Shown in pieces: positions 55,637-64,000 of a stretch of 64,000 nucleotides of DNA. The notes beneath the pieces were generated by a model. That model was not told the origin of the DNA. It made no database searches and saw only the letters and a program-made list of their open reading frames with translations. The stretch covers positions 3,742,945-3,806,944 of the forward strand of contig NZ_CM001165.1 in the NCBI RefSeq assembly GCF_000213055.1, read 5' to 3'. The DNA is from Streptomyces sp. Tu6071 (GTDB lineage Bacteria; Actinomycetota; Actinomycetes; Streptomycetales; Streptomycetaceae). The translations under genes were made by a program, and so were the position numbers. Positions within the stretch are counted from its first letter, which is position 1; each line of letters begins with the position of its first letter.

Positions 55637-55710
55637 TGTTTCACGTGAAACATCGGCTGTTCCACGTGAAACAGCGGGGCCCATGTTTCACGTGAAACAT
55701 GGGCCCCGCT
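55637..55710. promoter_or_regulatory. parS: three parS sites between the GNAT gene and trxA
   Basis: 55637 (perfect), 55658 (TGTTCCACGTGAAACA) and 55684 (perfect), 21 and 26 bases apart. The last is centred in a 38-base perfect palindrome (55673-55710) and the first in a 24-base one (55633-55656), between two convergent genes. Confidence 0.9.
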
Positions 55711-55747
55711 GTGGTCGTCCCGTGCGCGCGAGCGCGCCGCGTGGGAC

Positions 55748-56086
55748 TCAGGCAGTCGGCGTCACGAAGGCGTCGAGGTCGCGCAGGATCGCGGCCTTAG
55801 GCTTCGCGCCGACGATCGTCTTCACGACCTCGCCACCCTGGTAGACGTTGAGGGTCGGGATAGACATGACGCCGTACTTGGTCGCCGTCTCCTGGTTGGC
55901 GTCGATGTCGAGCTTCACGATCTCGATCTGCTCGCCGTACTCCTTGGCGATGGCCTCCAGGGACGGGGCGATCTGGCGGCAGGGGCCGCACCACTCGGCC
56001 CAGAAGTCGACGAGAACGGGCTTGTCGCTCTTGAGTACGACCTCTTCGAAGTCGGCGTCGGTGACGCTCTTCAGGTTGCCAGCCAC
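55748..56086 (-). CDS. trxA: thioredoxin
   Basis: A 112-residue thioredoxin: [20 protein letters not shown] (active site WCGPC), [20 protein letters not shown] with the cis-proline. It reduces protein disulfides using electrons from the adjacent TrxB. Start GTG 56086 ([13 protein letters not shown]) because AAGGAG lies just before it; an ATG 15 bases earlier falls on the ribosome site itself. Cotranscribed with trxB (46-base gap). Confidence 0.96.
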   Translation of the reverse strand: MAGNLKSVTDADFEEVVLKSDKPVLVDFWAEWCGPCRQIAPSLEAIAKEYGEQIEIVKLDIDANQETATKYGVMSIPTLNVYQGGEVVKTIVGAKPKAAILRDLDAFVTPTA

Positions 56087-56132
56087 AGTGGGCTCCTTCA
56101 TTCCAACGGGGGGTGGGGTGGAGGGAACCGGG

Positions 56133-57125
56133 TCAGACGGCGGCCGTCTGCTCCGGAGCCGGGGTCTTCTCGGGCTCGGCGGTCTGCTCCGAGTCCGAGA
56201 GGGCGGCCAGGTAGCGCTCGGCGTCAAGGGCCGCGGAGCACCCCGTACCGGCGGCGGTGATGGCCTGCCGGTAGGTGTGGTCCACGACATCGCCCGCGCC
56301 GAAGACACCGGCCTGGTTGGTGTGGGTCGAGGGGGCCTGGACCTTGAGGTAGCCCTCGTCGTCGAGGTCGAGCTGGCCGCGGAAGAGATCGGTCCGCGGG
56401 TCGTGCCCGATCGCGATGAAGAGGCCGGTGACGCCGAGCTCGCTCTGCTCGCCGGTCTTGAGGTTGCGCAGGGTCAGGTGGGAGAGCTTCTGGTCGCCGT
56501 GGATCTCGGCCACCTCGCTGTCCCAGACGAAGGAGATCTTCGGGTCGGCGAAGGCACGCTCCTGCATCGCCTTCGAGGCGCGCAGGGTGTCCCGGCGGTG
56601 GACGATGGTGACGGACTTGGCGAAGCGCGAGAGGAAAGTCGCCTCCTCCATCGCGGTGTCGCCGCCGCCGATGACGGCGATGTCCTGGTCCTTGAAGAAG
56701 AACCCGTCGCATGTCGCGCACCAGGAGACGCCGCGCCCGGACAGCTCGTCCTCGTGCGGCAGGCCGAGCTTGCGGTGCTGGGAGCCGGTCGTGACGATGA
56801 CGGCCTTGGCGCGGTGCACGGTGCCCGTCGTGTCCGTCACGGTCTTGATCTCGCCCGTGAGGTCCACGGAGACGATGTCGTCCGGGATCAGCTCGGCACC
56901 GAAGCGCTCGGCCTGGGCTCGCATGTTGTCCATCAGCTCCGGACCCAGGATGCCCTCCTGGAAACCGGGGAAGTTCTCCACCTCGGTCGTGTTCATCAGC
57001 GCACCACCGGCCGTGACCGCGCCCTCGAAGACCAGCGGCTTGAGCGACGCGCGCGCGGTGTACAGGGCGGCCGTGTAACCGGCGGGGCCCGAGCCAATGA
57101 TGATCACGTTTCGCACGTCACTCAC
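56133..57125 (-). CDS. trxB: thioredoxin reductase (NADPH)
   Basis: A 330-residue FAD enzyme. FAD motif [19 protein letters not shown], redox-active WCATCDG, NADPH motif [20 protein letters not shown] with [10 protein letters not shown], and [20 protein letters not shown] at the C-terminal FAD site. A ~25-residue Glu/Pro/Ala tail is extra. It passes electrons from NADPH to TrxA. Gap of 180 bases to the anti-sigma gene upstream probably holds a promoter; disulfide-stress control (SigR-type) is known for trxBA in Streptomyces but no clear box was seen. Confidence 0.96.
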   Translation of the reverse strand: MSDVRNVIIIGSGPAGYTAALYTARASLKPLVFEGAVTAGGALMNTTEVENFPGFQEGILGPELMDNMRAQAERFGAELIPDDIVSVDLTGEIKTVTDTTGTVHRAKAVIVTTGSQHRKLGLPHEDELSGRGVSWCATCDGFFFKDQDIAVIGGGDTAMEEATFLSRFAKSVTIVHRRDTLRASKAMQERAFADPKISFVWDSEVAEIHGDQKLSHLTLRNLKTGEQSELGVTGLFIAIGHDPRTDLFRGQLDLDDEGYLKVQAPSTHTNQAGVFGAGDVVDHTYRQAITAAGTGCSAALDAERYLAALSDSEQTAEPEKTPAPEQTAAV

Positions 57126-57305
57126 GGCTTGCTTCCTCGTCTCTGCCGACTGCGTCCACTACTGAGGGAAGGGCTCTCGGCGCCTTCATCCCACCCAACC
57201 GATCCTACGGGCCGGACATTCCCGCCCGGTCCGTGGCTCACGGTCGTCGTGGTACGGGACCGCGGTGATACCGAGGATGTGCGCCTGAGGGGGCGCTCCG
57301 GCCCC

Positions 57306-58307
57306 TCAGCGCGGATAGGAGGAGGAGTGGAGTACTTCGCCCTTCGCGCCGGTGCGCCGTGTGGCGCAGGCGGCATCCACGACGTACGCGGTGACCTGTG
57401 CGGTGTCGCGGGCATGGGGGAGCACGACGAGGTACGCCTCCCGGCCCGCGTACGTTCCCTTCTCCACCCCGAGAGCCGACTCCCCGCGCCCTATCCCCCG
57501 TGTCACGCAGGGCGGCACCGCCGGGGCGTCCGCGCGCAGCGGCGTCTCGACGCCGGTCCCGTGGTGGGGCTGCGGGGAGCTCGCGGGGGCGGTCCCCGCG
57601 CTCTTCGGGCTGTTCGGCGAGGTGCTTCCGCTCTCCTGGAGCAAAGCGGTCACCTCCTTCTTCAGCGGGCTGCCGGAGAAGGCCAGGGACTGCTGACTCT
57701 GCTGGGCGGAGGGAGACCGTTCCTCTTCGCCGGTGCCGAGCGAGGAAAGGAGCAGGGAGCCGGCCCCCAGCGCGAGCACGGTAGCCGTGCCGCCCCAGAA
57801 CAGTCGGCGTCGCGACCTTCCCCTCGGCCCCGACCGTCCGGGGCCGGACGGAGCGGGCCGGCTGGGCGTGGGCCGAGTGCGACGCGATGTTTCACGTGAA
57901 ACATCGCGGGGCGGAGAGGGAAGCGAGGGGACGGGCGCCGTGGATGTTCCACGTGAAACATGGGGGCCGAGCGGGGACGTCGTGCGGGATGTTTCACGTG
58001 AAACATCGTGGGTGACTTCGGCGCCTTCCTCCGCGCGTGTTCCACGTGCAACATCGGCCTCCTCCGCCACCTCGCGCAGGGCCGCGTCGATCCGCGCGCT
58101 CACGTCTGCGGGCAGGGGCGGGGGCGCGGGGAGGACGCCGAGGAGTGTGCGGATCTCCGCCAGCGAGGAGTAGACCTCGGCGCAGCCGGGGCAGTCCGCG
58201 AGGTGTCCGCGTAGCGCGGTGCCGTGCTGGGGCGGCAGGAGGTCTTCCGCGAGGTCGGCGAGTTCCTCCGGATCGGGGTGCTCGGTCGGTTCCGTTCGCG
58301 TGGTCAT
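57306..58307 (-). CDS. anti-sigma factor (RsmM-type, zinc-binding) for the adjacent SigM
   Basis: A 333-residue membrane anti-sigma. N-terminal ZAS domain with HX3CX2C at His35, Cys39 and Cys42 (GHLADCPGCAEVY). A linker (~85-150) carries DVARGT, DVSRETS, HVSRGTS and DVSRETS peptides, each from a parS-like site. Then a basic stretch, one transmembrane helix (FWGGTATVLALGAGSLLLSS) and an extracellular domain (GREAYLVVLPHARDTAQVTA, YVVDAACATRR). It should hold SigM inactive until an envelope or thiol signal. Overlaps sigM by four bases. In mycobacteria the same order is sigM-rsmM-trxB-trxC. Confidence 0.85.
   Translation of the reverse strand: MTTRTEPTEHPDPEELADLAEDLLPPQHGTALRGHLADCPGCAEVYSSLAEIRTLLGVLPAPPPLPADVSARIDAALREVAEEADVARGTRAEEGAEVTHDVSRETSRTTSPLGPHVSRGTSTAPVPSLPSPPRDVSRETSRRTRPTPSRPAPSGPGRSGPRGRSRRRLFWGGTATVLALGAGSLLLSSLGTGEEERSPSAQQSQQSLAFSGSPLKKEVTALLQESGSTSPNSPKSAGTAPASSPQPHHGTGVETPLRADAPAVPPCVTRGIGRGESALGVEKGTYAGREAYLVVLPHARDTAQVTAYVVDAACATRRTGAKGEVLHSSSYPR
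57888..58053. promoter_or_regulatory. parS: four parS-like sites inside the anti-sigma gene
   Basis: 57888 (perfect), 57945 (TGTTCCACGTGAAACA), 57990 (perfect) and 58038 (TGTTCCACGTGCAACA, degenerate). All four keep the gene's reading frame open in the DVSRET frame. Confidence 0.88.
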
Positions 58308-59062
58308 GCTCGCCCACCTCCGTCCTGTGCCGTCGTGGAGTCCTGGGGATCTGCTTGCGGTGGGACGGGGGTGCCCGCTTCCTGGTTCCCTCTGCGGGGT
58401 CCCTTGCGGCCGGGTGGGGGAACGATCGCGGGAGGAGGCGCCCCGCTTGGCTCCTTGCGCGGTGCGGGGGGCGTCCCCGATTCCGTGGTCCCTGTGCGGA
58501 GATGCGTGAGCAGGGGGAGGAGACGGGCTCGGCCGCGGGCGCATCTGCTCTTGACGGTCCCCGGGGCCACGTCGAGGATGCGGGCGGCCTCGACGACGGG
58601 GTAGCCCTGCATGTCGACGAGGACGAGGGCGGCGCGCTGTTCGGCCGGGAGGGTGCGCAGGGCGCCGAGGAGTTCGCGGTGCAGGTCAGCGCGTTCGGCG
58701 GGGGCCTCCGCGGATTCCTCGGGGCGGAGCAGGTGCTCCAGGCGGACCGTGTCCTCGACGGGCGAGGTGTGCCGGGCCTCGGCCTTGCGGGCGCGGTCGA
58801 GGCAGGCGTTGACGGTGATGCGGTGGAGCCAGGTGGTCACCGCGGACCGGCCGCCGAAGGTGTGGGCGGCGCGGTAGGCCGAGACGAAGGCGTCCTGCAC
58901 GGCGTCGGCGGCGTCCTCACGGTTGCCGAGGGTGCGCAGGGCGACGGCCCACAGCCGTTCGCGGTGGCGCCGCACCAGCTCGCCGAAGGCTTCGTGCTCG
59001 CCCGCGACGTGCCGGGCGAGCAGATCGTGGTCGCTGAGTTCCTCGTACCGGCCTTCGCCCAC
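58304..59062 (-). CDS. sigM: ECF RNA polymerase sigma factor, SigM-like
   Basis: A 252-residue ECF sigma factor. Region 2: LSDHDLLARHVAGEHEAFGE, LVRRHRERLWAVALRTLGNR, EDAADAVQDAFVSAYRAAHT and FGGRSAVTTWLHRITVNACL. Region 4: LLGALRTLPAEQRAALVLVD, MQGYPVVEAARILDVAPGTV, KSRCARGRARLLP. A Pro/Gly/Thr tail of ~60 residues is extra. Start GTG 59062 with GGGAGGG upstream. Cotranscribed and coupled (ATGA) with its anti-sigma. Confidence 0.93.
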   Translation of the reverse strand: MGEGRYEELSDHDLLARHVAGEHEAFGELVRRHRERLWAVALRTLGNREDAADAVQDAFVSAYRAAHTFGGRSAVTTWLHRITVNACLDRARKAEARHTSPVEDTVRLEHLLRPEESAEAPAERADLHRELLGALRTLPAEQRAALVLVDMQGYPVVEAARILDVAPGTVKSRCARGRARLLPLLTHLRTGTTESGTPPAPRKEPSGAPPPAIVPPPGRKGPRRGNQEAGTPVPPQADPQDSTTAQDGGGRA

Positions 59063-59094
59063 GCTGCCCTCCCCCGGCGGACGTCGCCTCGAAC

Positions 59095-60813
59095 CTAGCC
59101 CATGAACGTCACATCGGTAATGGCTTGCTTGTACCCGGAGCCGCTGTAGCCGTCCTTGGCCGCGTACGGCATGGCGGTGACCCACATGACGACGTAGCGG
59201 GCCTTCACGGGCTTCTTGGCCTTGATGGTCAGCTTGGAGCCGCTGGTGGTGTTCTCCGCGATCTTCTTCATCCCGGAGAGCGAGGCGGAGGAGGAGAGCG
59301 AGTCGGCGGCGTAGAGCGTCACGGTCGTGTGATCGCCCGGGTACAGCATGTCTATCGTCGCTCTGGAGAGGTTCTTCTCGGTCCCGAGGTCGTAGCTGAT
59401 GCCCACGCCCTTCTTGAAGGCCGGGTTCATGTCCGGGCCGTCCGCGTAGGACTTCGTCCGCCAGTAGGTGTCGCTCTTGCCGTCATACGTGAACCCCACC
59501 TGGTCGGTGTGCTGCGGGGTGCCGTCCGGGTAGTACTCGGTGGCGTCCTTGACGGGGAGCTGCTTGGGGGTGGGCGCGGCCTTCTCGCCGGAGCCCTTCT
59601 CGATCGGCGAGTCGCTCTTCGGCTTCTCGGGGCTTTTGTCGAGGAAGGTGTCCGCGAGCTGCCAGCTGCCGAGGCCGAGGGCGACGATGAGCAGCCCGGA
59701 CACACCCCACTTGAGCGCGCGCCCGGTGCGGCCCTGGAGCGGGGGCGGCGGGGCGGGCGGGGTCTGGGGCGGCGTGGGGCCCGCGGGCGGGCGCCCGTAC
59801 GGGTTCTGCGGGAAGGCGGGGGCCTGGTACTCGGGCGGCGCGGTGTAGGCCGGCTCGGGCGGGCGGATGCGGGGCAGCTCGTCGACCGCCGCGGCGAGCT
59901 CCGCGGGCGTGGTGCAGGGCGGCTCCTGCCGCGAGGCCGTGGCGCCCTCGTTGGCGAGCGCGCGTACGGCCAGTTCCGACAGGCCCCGGTGGACACCGGC
60001 ACGGACCTGGTCGGGCGGTAGCAGGCCGACGCCCTTGGGCAGCCCCGAGAGGCCGTAGGCGTCGTCCTCGTACGGCCAGCGCTGCGTGAGCGAGGCGTAC
60101 AGGAGCGCGCCGATGGCCTCGGTGTCGGTGCGGGCGGGGTCCTCGCTCGTGACGCCGCGCAGCGCGGCGTTGACGGCGAGTCCGCGAATCCGGTACTGGC
60201 CGCTCGACGTGCGGAGCACGGAGCCCGGGTTGAGCCGGAGGTGGGAGAGACCGGCCCGGTGGGCCGCCGCCATGGCCTGAGCGACGTGGCGGACCATCTC
60301 GTACGCCTCGTGCGCCTGGAGCGGTCCGGCGGCGAGCAGCGCGGTCAGCTCGGTGGCGTCGGGGAGCCACTCGTGCACGACATAGACGAGCTCGTCGTCC
60401 TCGACGGCGTCCAGGACCTGCACGAAGCGCGGATCGCTGAGGAGCGCGGTGGAGCGGGCCGCCGCGAGGACCTCGCGGGCGCGGGGGTGCGCGGTGGGCA
60501 GCAGGTGGACGCCGACGGCGCGGCGGAGTTTCTCGTCCACGGCACGCCAGCTGCTGAAGCCGTCGAGCCGGGTGAGGCACTCCTCCAGGCGGTAGCGTCT
60601 GGCCAGCTTGTGGCCGCTGTGCAGCTCGGGGGGAGCGGCGGCGGGCTCCGCCTCGCTCTTCTCTTCCTCGCTGTGCTCTGTGTCCTCGTGGCCGGTGTCC
60701 CGCTCGGGGGCACCGGCCTTCGCGTCGGCCGTGGCCTGCTCCGCCGGAGCGGTCTGCGGTTCCTCACCGCTTTCCCGGGCCACGTCGACGGCAGACGTGC
60801 TGCGTTCCGCCAC
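59095..60813 (-). CDS. membrane pseudokinase with extracellular discoidin-like domain (MviN-associated)
   Basis: A 572-residue protein. Acidic N-terminus, then a kinase-fold domain (~68-300): LEECLTRLDGFSSWRAVDEK (no glycine loop), LVYVVHEWLPDATELTALLA, and SHLRLNPGSVLRTSSGQYRI with LRLNPGS in place of HRDLKPxN and RGLAVN in place of DFG, so catalysis is unlikely. A Pro-rich linker, one transmembrane helix (VSGLLIVALGLGSWQLADTF) and an extracellular beta domain (YYPDGTPQHTDQVGFTYDGK, TYWRTKSY, SYDLGTEKNLSRATIDML) follow. In mycobacteria this pseudokinase is fused to MviN; here it is a separate gene 110 bases after murJ. Start GTG 60813. Confidence 0.85.
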   Translation of the reverse strand: MAERSTSAVDVARESGEEPQTAPAEQATADAKAGAPERDTGHEDTEHSEEEKSEAEPAAAPPELHSGHKLARRYRLEECLTRLDGFSSWRAVDEKLRRAVGVHLLPTAHPRAREVLAAARSTALLSDPRFVQVLDAVEDDELVYVVHEWLPDATELTALLAAGPLQAHEAYEMVRHVAQAMAAAHRAGLSHLRLNPGSVLRTSSGQYRIRGLAVNAALRGVTSEDPARTDTEAIGALLYASLTQRWPYEDDAYGLSGLPKGVGLLPPDQVRAGVHRGLSELAVRALANEGATASRQEPPCTTPAELAAAVDELPRIRPPEPAYTAPPEYQAPAFPQNPYGRPPAGPTPPQTPPAPPPPLQGRTGRALKWGVSGLLIVALGLGSWQLADTFLDKSPEKPKSDSPIEKGSGEKAAPTPKQLPVKDATEYYPDGTPQHTDQVGFTYDGKSDTYWRTKSYADGPDMNPAFKKGVGISYDLGTEKNLSRATIDMLYPGDHTTVTLYAADSLSSSASLSGMKKIAENTTSGSKLTIKAKKPVKARYVVMWVTAMPYAAKDGYSGSGYKQAITDVTFMG

Positions 60814-60923
60814 CGTCGTCCCTGCCTCCCCATTCGTTGCGCGCCGGTTGTGGCGCCGAACCAATTGTGCCCACGGACCGACGTAATGCACGACACGCGG
60901 CGAGCGCCGAGGGTTGTGCCCGT

Positions 60924-63164
60924 TTAGCGGCCGAGCCGTCCGCGCACCATACCGATCATGGAATTGAGCTCCGCGATCCGCATCCTCCTCGCCGCCACGT
61001 AGAAGACCCCGAGCAGGGCGATCCCGCCCACGACCAGGGAAATCAGCGCCCCGCCGGCCCCGTTGCCCAGTGCCTTGAGAAGAACGTAGGCGAGGCCGCC
61101 GCCGACGAGGGCGGCGGGGATCGACGCGCCGATGAGCCGCGCGTAGGTCCGTACGACGTGCGCGCCGTCCAGATCGCCGCCCAGCCGCTTGCGCAGGCGG
61201 CGCCAGGCGATGCCCACGCCGACGACGTAGGCGAGCCCGTAGGAGCCCGCCATCCCCGCGACCGCCCAGCGGGAGGGGAGCACGAGGAAGCACAGCCCGG
61301 AGGCCGCCGCGTTGGTCACGGCGACGATCACGGTGTTGTAGAAGGGGGTGCGGGTGTCCTCGTACGCGTAGAAACCGCGCAGGACGACGTACTGCACCGA
61401 GTACGGGATGAGACCGAGGCCGAAGGCCATCAGGACGAAGCCGATGCCGCGCGCGCCCTCACTGCCCGAGCCCGCGTAGAGCAGCAGCGTGGTCGGCACG
61501 CCGAGGGCGAGGAACGCGAAAGCGCAGGGCACGATCGCGACGGCGGAGGTGCGCAGCCCGTAGGAGATGTCCTCGCGGACCGCCGCGGCGTCGCCGTCCG
61601 CGGCGGCGCGCGAGATGCGCGGCAGCACGGCGGTCATGACCGAGACGGTGATGATCGCCTGCGGCATCTGCCAGAGCAGCAGCGCGTAGTTGTAGGCGGT
61701 GATGCCGGTGCCGGTGACGCCGTCCTTCTCGGCGGCGTGCCCGGCGGCCGTCGCGAGCTGGGTGACGACGACCATGCCGAGCTGGTTGGCGAGGACGAAG
61801 AGGAAGGTCCACTTGGCGAGGCCGATCGCCTTGCCGAGACCGTGGCCGCGCCAGTCGAAGCGCAGCCGCAGCTTGAAGCCGGCGTCGCGGAGGTACGGGA
61901 CCATCGCGAGCGCCTGCACGACGAGACCGAGCAGCGTGCCGATGCCGAGGAGCCGGACCCCGTCCGGGGTGACGTTCCCGGCGCCGACGCCGGAGGAGGT
62001 GTAGCCGCCGAAGACCCAGATGAACGCGCCGAACGTGGCGATGATGACGATGTTGTTGAGGACCGGGGTCCACATCATGGCGCCGAAGCGGCCCCGCGCG
62101 TTGAGGATCTGCCCCAGGACGACGTGGACGCCCATGAAGAACATCGTCGGCAGGCAGTAGCGGGCGAACTCGATCGCCACCGCGCGCTGTGCCGGGTCGT
62201 TGGCGATCTCCGTCGACATGAGCCGGATGAAGAGGGGCGCGGCCAGGACGCAGACGAGGGTGACCGCGGCCATGAGCGAGACGACGAGGGTCAGGAGCCG
62301 GTTGGCGTACGCCTCGCCGCCGTCGTCGTCGTTCTTCATCGCGCGGACGAGCTGCGGGATGAAGACGGCGTTGAGGGCGCCGCCGCCGACGAGGACGTAG
62401 ATCATCGTCGGGAGGGTGTTGGCGACCTGGTAGGTGTCGTTGAGCGTGCCGACGCCGATCGCGCCCGCGACGACGAGGGTGCGCAGGAAGCCAGTGATGC
62501 GGGAGACGATCGTGCCCGCGGCCATGAGCGCGCTGGACTTCAGCAGGCTCGCGGCGCGGTTTGCCTTGGCGGGCCCGGCCGCGGGTGCCTCGGGCTCCGG
62601 TTCCGGGACCGGGGGCTGCGCCGCCGGGGCGCTGGTGCCCTGCTGGTCGCGGTAGAGGTGGGCGAAGGCGTTCTGCTCCTCGCCGGGGCGCCCGCCGATG
62701 ATGCGGTCGACGCCGACGAACCTGGTCGTACGCGGGTCGTCCCCGTACGGCAGGTGCTGCGAGGGGCCTTCGGGCTCGGGGGCGGGGGTGCGCGCCCACA
62801 GGCGGGGGTCGGGGCCCTGGGGAGTGGCGGGCGGGGGGCTGTAGAGCGGGCCGTTCTCCTGGTAGGTGCCGGGCGGCGGCGGGGGGTGCGCCGAGCGGTC
62901 GTAGTACGCCTCGGTGACGGGGTCCTGGGCGTAGGGGTTCTGGCCGCCGTAGGGGTCCTGCTGGTAGGCGTCCTGGAGGTAGGCGTCGTGCGGGGGCCGG
63001 CCTGCCTGCGGGGGCGGCGGGTACTGCTGGGGGGCCGCCGGACCGGGGTACGGCTGTGCCGGGCCGGGCTGCGCGCCGGGGCCGTCCTGCCCCGGGGGCT
63101 GCTGCCCGTCCGGGGCGGGGCCGCTCGCGCCCTGCTCGCGGTCACCGTCGTACGGCGCGTTCAT
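60924..63164 (-). CDS. murJ: MurJ/MviN: lipid II flippase
   Basis: A 746-residue membrane protein. A ~185-residue cytoplasmic Pro/Gln/Tyr-rich tail is followed by the 14-helix MOP-fold flippase: SALMAAGTIVSRITGFLRTL, NTLPTMIYVLVGGGALNAVF, FARYCLPTMFFMGVHVVLGQ, ARGRFGAMMWTPVLNNIVII and RGFYAYEDTRTPFYNTVIVA. It moves lipid II to the outside for RodA/PbpA. The long tail resembles disordered tails of other wall proteins here and could be a PknB target (inference). Start ATG 63164. Confidence 0.94.
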   Translation of the reverse strand: MNAPYDGDREQGASGPAPDGQQPPGQDGPGAQPGPAQPYPGPAAPQQYPPPPQAGRPPHDAYLQDAYQQDPYGGQNPYAQDPVTEAYYDRSAHPPPPPGTYQENGPLYSPPPATPQGPDPRLWARTPAPEPEGPSQHLPYGDDPRTTRFVGVDRIIGGRPGEEQNAFAHLYRDQQGTSAPAAQPPVPEPEPEAPAAGPAKANRAASLLKSSALMAAGTIVSRITGFLRTLVVAGAIGVGTLNDTYQVANTLPTMIYVLVGGGALNAVFIPQLVRAMKNDDDGGEAYANRLLTLVVSLMAAVTLVCVLAAPLFIRLMSTEIANDPAQRAVAIEFARYCLPTMFFMGVHVVLGQILNARGRFGAMMWTPVLNNIVIIATFGAFIWVFGGYTSSGVGAGNVTPDGVRLLGIGTLLGLVVQALAMVPYLRDAGFKLRLRFDWRGHGLGKAIGLAKWTFLFVLANQLGMVVVTQLATAAGHAAEKDGVTGTGITAYNYALLLWQMPQAIITVSVMTAVLPRISRAAADGDAAAVREDISYGLRTSAVAIVPCAFAFLALGVPTTLLLYAGSGSEGARGIGFVLMAFGLGLIPYSVQYVVLRGFYAYEDTRTPFYNTVIVAVTNAAASGLCFLVLPSRWAVAGMAGSYGLAYVVGVGIAWRRLRKRLGGDLDGAHVVRTYARLIGASIPAALVGGGLAYVLLKALGNGAGGALISLVVGGIALLGVFYVAARRMRIAELNSMIGMVRGRLGR

Positions 63165-63211
63165 GGTCTACCCCACCTCATCGTCCCCTGGCCCGGGAGC
63201 CACGACATTGC

Positions 63212-64000
63212 TCAACGGTCCACTCTCTCACCCGTACCGGAGCGCTCGATGTTTTCGCTTCCGGTGTCGGGGCCCGCCGCGGAGCCCTTCGGAGGGTTCT
63301 CCGCGGGGGACCGCGGGGCGTCCGCGGCGGGTCCCCGCGGCGTGTCCTCGCCCGCGGGGGCGGGGCCGCCGTCCCCGGGGCCCTGAGGGCCGGGCGCGGT
63401 GTCGCCGCCCCCGGTGCCGTCCTCTCGCGCGCGGCGCTTGCGCTGGGTGTACATCCGGAGCCCGGCGAGGACGAGGAGCAGGACCCCGCCGGCGATGATC
63501 AGCATGACGGTCGAGGTGACCTCGGTGGCGTCCACGCTGAACTCGACGGGCTGCCCGTAGGGCCGGTTGTCGTCGGTGACGAGCTGCGCCTGCACCTGTA
63601 CGGGGCCGTTGGCGTTGATCGTCGTGTCGAACTTCACCGTCTGGCTGTGCCCGGCGCCGATCTTGATCGCGCGCTCCTCCCAGGGGCCCTCGCCGATCTT
63701 GAGGCGGGTGGGCTTGGTGGAGGTCAGCCGCACCTTGAGGTGCTGGGCGTCCTGGAGGAGGTTGTTCTGGACCGTGACGGGGATGGTGGCGCTGTGCCCC
63801 GAGAGCTTCGCGTCCGTCTTCGGGATGAGCCGCACCTGCCGGACGAGCGAGTCGAGGTAGCTGCGCACGTCGGTGCGGTACGAGGCCGCTTCACCGGCGC
63901 GACCGCGCCACGAGGTGGCGACGGCGCGGTCCATCGCGAGACCGAACGGGGTGATGACGCGGTCGGGCCTCTGGAGGATCTCCTGGAAGCTGTCGAGGCC
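63212..64000 (-). CDS. DUF6049-like membrane protein, C-terminal part
   Basis: The last 262 residues of a large protein running off the right edge. Visible: an extracellular beta-rich part (IPKTDAKLSGHSATIPVTVQ, NNLLQDAQHLKVRLTSTKPT, QTVKFDTTINANGPVQVQAQ, PYGQPVEFSVDATEVTSTV), one transmembrane helix (VMLIIAGGVLLLVLAGLRMY) and a cytoplasmic Gly/Pro/Asp tail. The order next to murJ matches mycobacterial Rv3909, an exported protein of unknown function, and the DUF6049 family in Streptomyces. Gap to murJ is 47 bases, so it is cotranscribed. Confidence 0.75.
   Translation of the reverse strand, partial: GLDSFQEILQRPDRVITPFGLAMDRAVATSWRGRAGEAASYRTDVRSYLDSLVRQVRLIPKTDAKLSGHSATIPVTVQNNLLQDAQHLKVRLTSTKPTRLKIGEGPWEERAIKIGAGHSQTVKFDTTINANGPVQVQAQLVTDDNRPYGQPVEFSVDATEVTSTVMLIIAGGVLLLVLAGLRMYTQRKRRAREDGTGGGDTAPGPQGPGDGGPAPAGEDTPRGPAADAPRSPAENPPKGSAAGPDTGSENIERSGTGERVDR

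Overview
The window is a piece of a high-GC actinobacterial chromosome, almost certainly Streptomyces, covering the replication origin. Evidence: strongly G/C-ending codons, frequent GTG starts, DnaA boxes of the TTGTCCACA type, paired class E sortases, a stand-alone CrgA, a bkdR/bkdA pair, and gene order that matches the oriC region of Streptomyces and, in outline, Mycobacterium (there the fhaA-fhaB-pstP-rodA-pbpA-pknB block, trpG, crgA, ppiA, gyrA, gyrB, recF, dnaN, dnaA, then rpmH-rnpA-yidD-yidC-jag-rsmG-parA-parB, trxC, trxB, rsmM, sigM and mviN). The window is nearly all core chromosome: no integrase, transposase, CRISPR array or phage gene was seen.

Layout. 1-10.3 kb: metabolic and regulatory genes (branched-chain keto-acid dehydrogenase E1-alpha, BkdR, a TetR regulator with a PaaR-like operator, an rRNA/tRNA methyltransferase, a coupled HTTM/DUF5819 membrane pair, rhodanese, J-domain protein, DUF2252, and a divergent HxlR/azoreductase pair). 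10.4-10.6 kb: tRNA-Leu. 11.3-19.5 kb: the rightward cell-wall signalling operon fhaA-fhaB-pstP-rodA-pbpA-pknB. 19.7-27.5 kb: two class E sortases, a TrpG/PabA amidotransferase, DUF881, crgA, a DnaA-box cluster, rhomboid protease, cyclophilin, DUF5324, four parS-like sites and a small membrane protein. 27.6-33.1 kb: tRNA-Ala, an XRE regulator with a kinase, a secreted protein, a DLW-39 peptide, a small secreted/membrane protein, tRNA-Ile. 33.2-43.6 kb, all leftward: DUF3566, gyrA, gyrB, dciA, recF, gnd, dnaN. 43.8-44.4 kb: oriC, with about two dozen strong and degenerate DnaA boxes and a DnaA-trio-like element, followed by a G-rich tract and an intrinsic terminator. 45.8-47.9 kb: dnaA. 48.4-54.8 kb, rightward: rpmH, rnpA, yidD, yidC, jag, rsmG, parA, parB. 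55.0-64 kb: GNAT acetyltransferase, then leftward trxA, trxB, anti-sigma, sigM, pseudokinase, murJ and the edge of a DUF6049-type membrane protein.

How it works together. dnaA, oriC, dnaN, recF, dciA and gyrase start and sustain replication. ParA and ParB with 18 parS-like sites (11 perfect TGTTTCACGTGAAACA) organise and segregate the new origins. PknB, PstP, FhaA, FhaB, the MurJ-linked pseudokinase, RodA, PbpA and CrgA control peptidoglycan synthesis. sigM, its anti-sigma factor and trxA/trxB form a thiol/envelope stress unit.

Most unusual observations: several intergenic parS sites sit at gene ends inside much longer near-perfect palindromes that could act as terminators; every genic parS is read in one frame, giving a recurring DVSRET-type peptide, including two copies in an N-terminal extension of GyrB; a DnaA-trio/GC/DnaA-box element lies at the dnaN edge of oriC; a DnaA-box cluster lies between crgA and the rhomboid gene; and an HTTM/DUF5819 pair resembles SdpB/SdpA.
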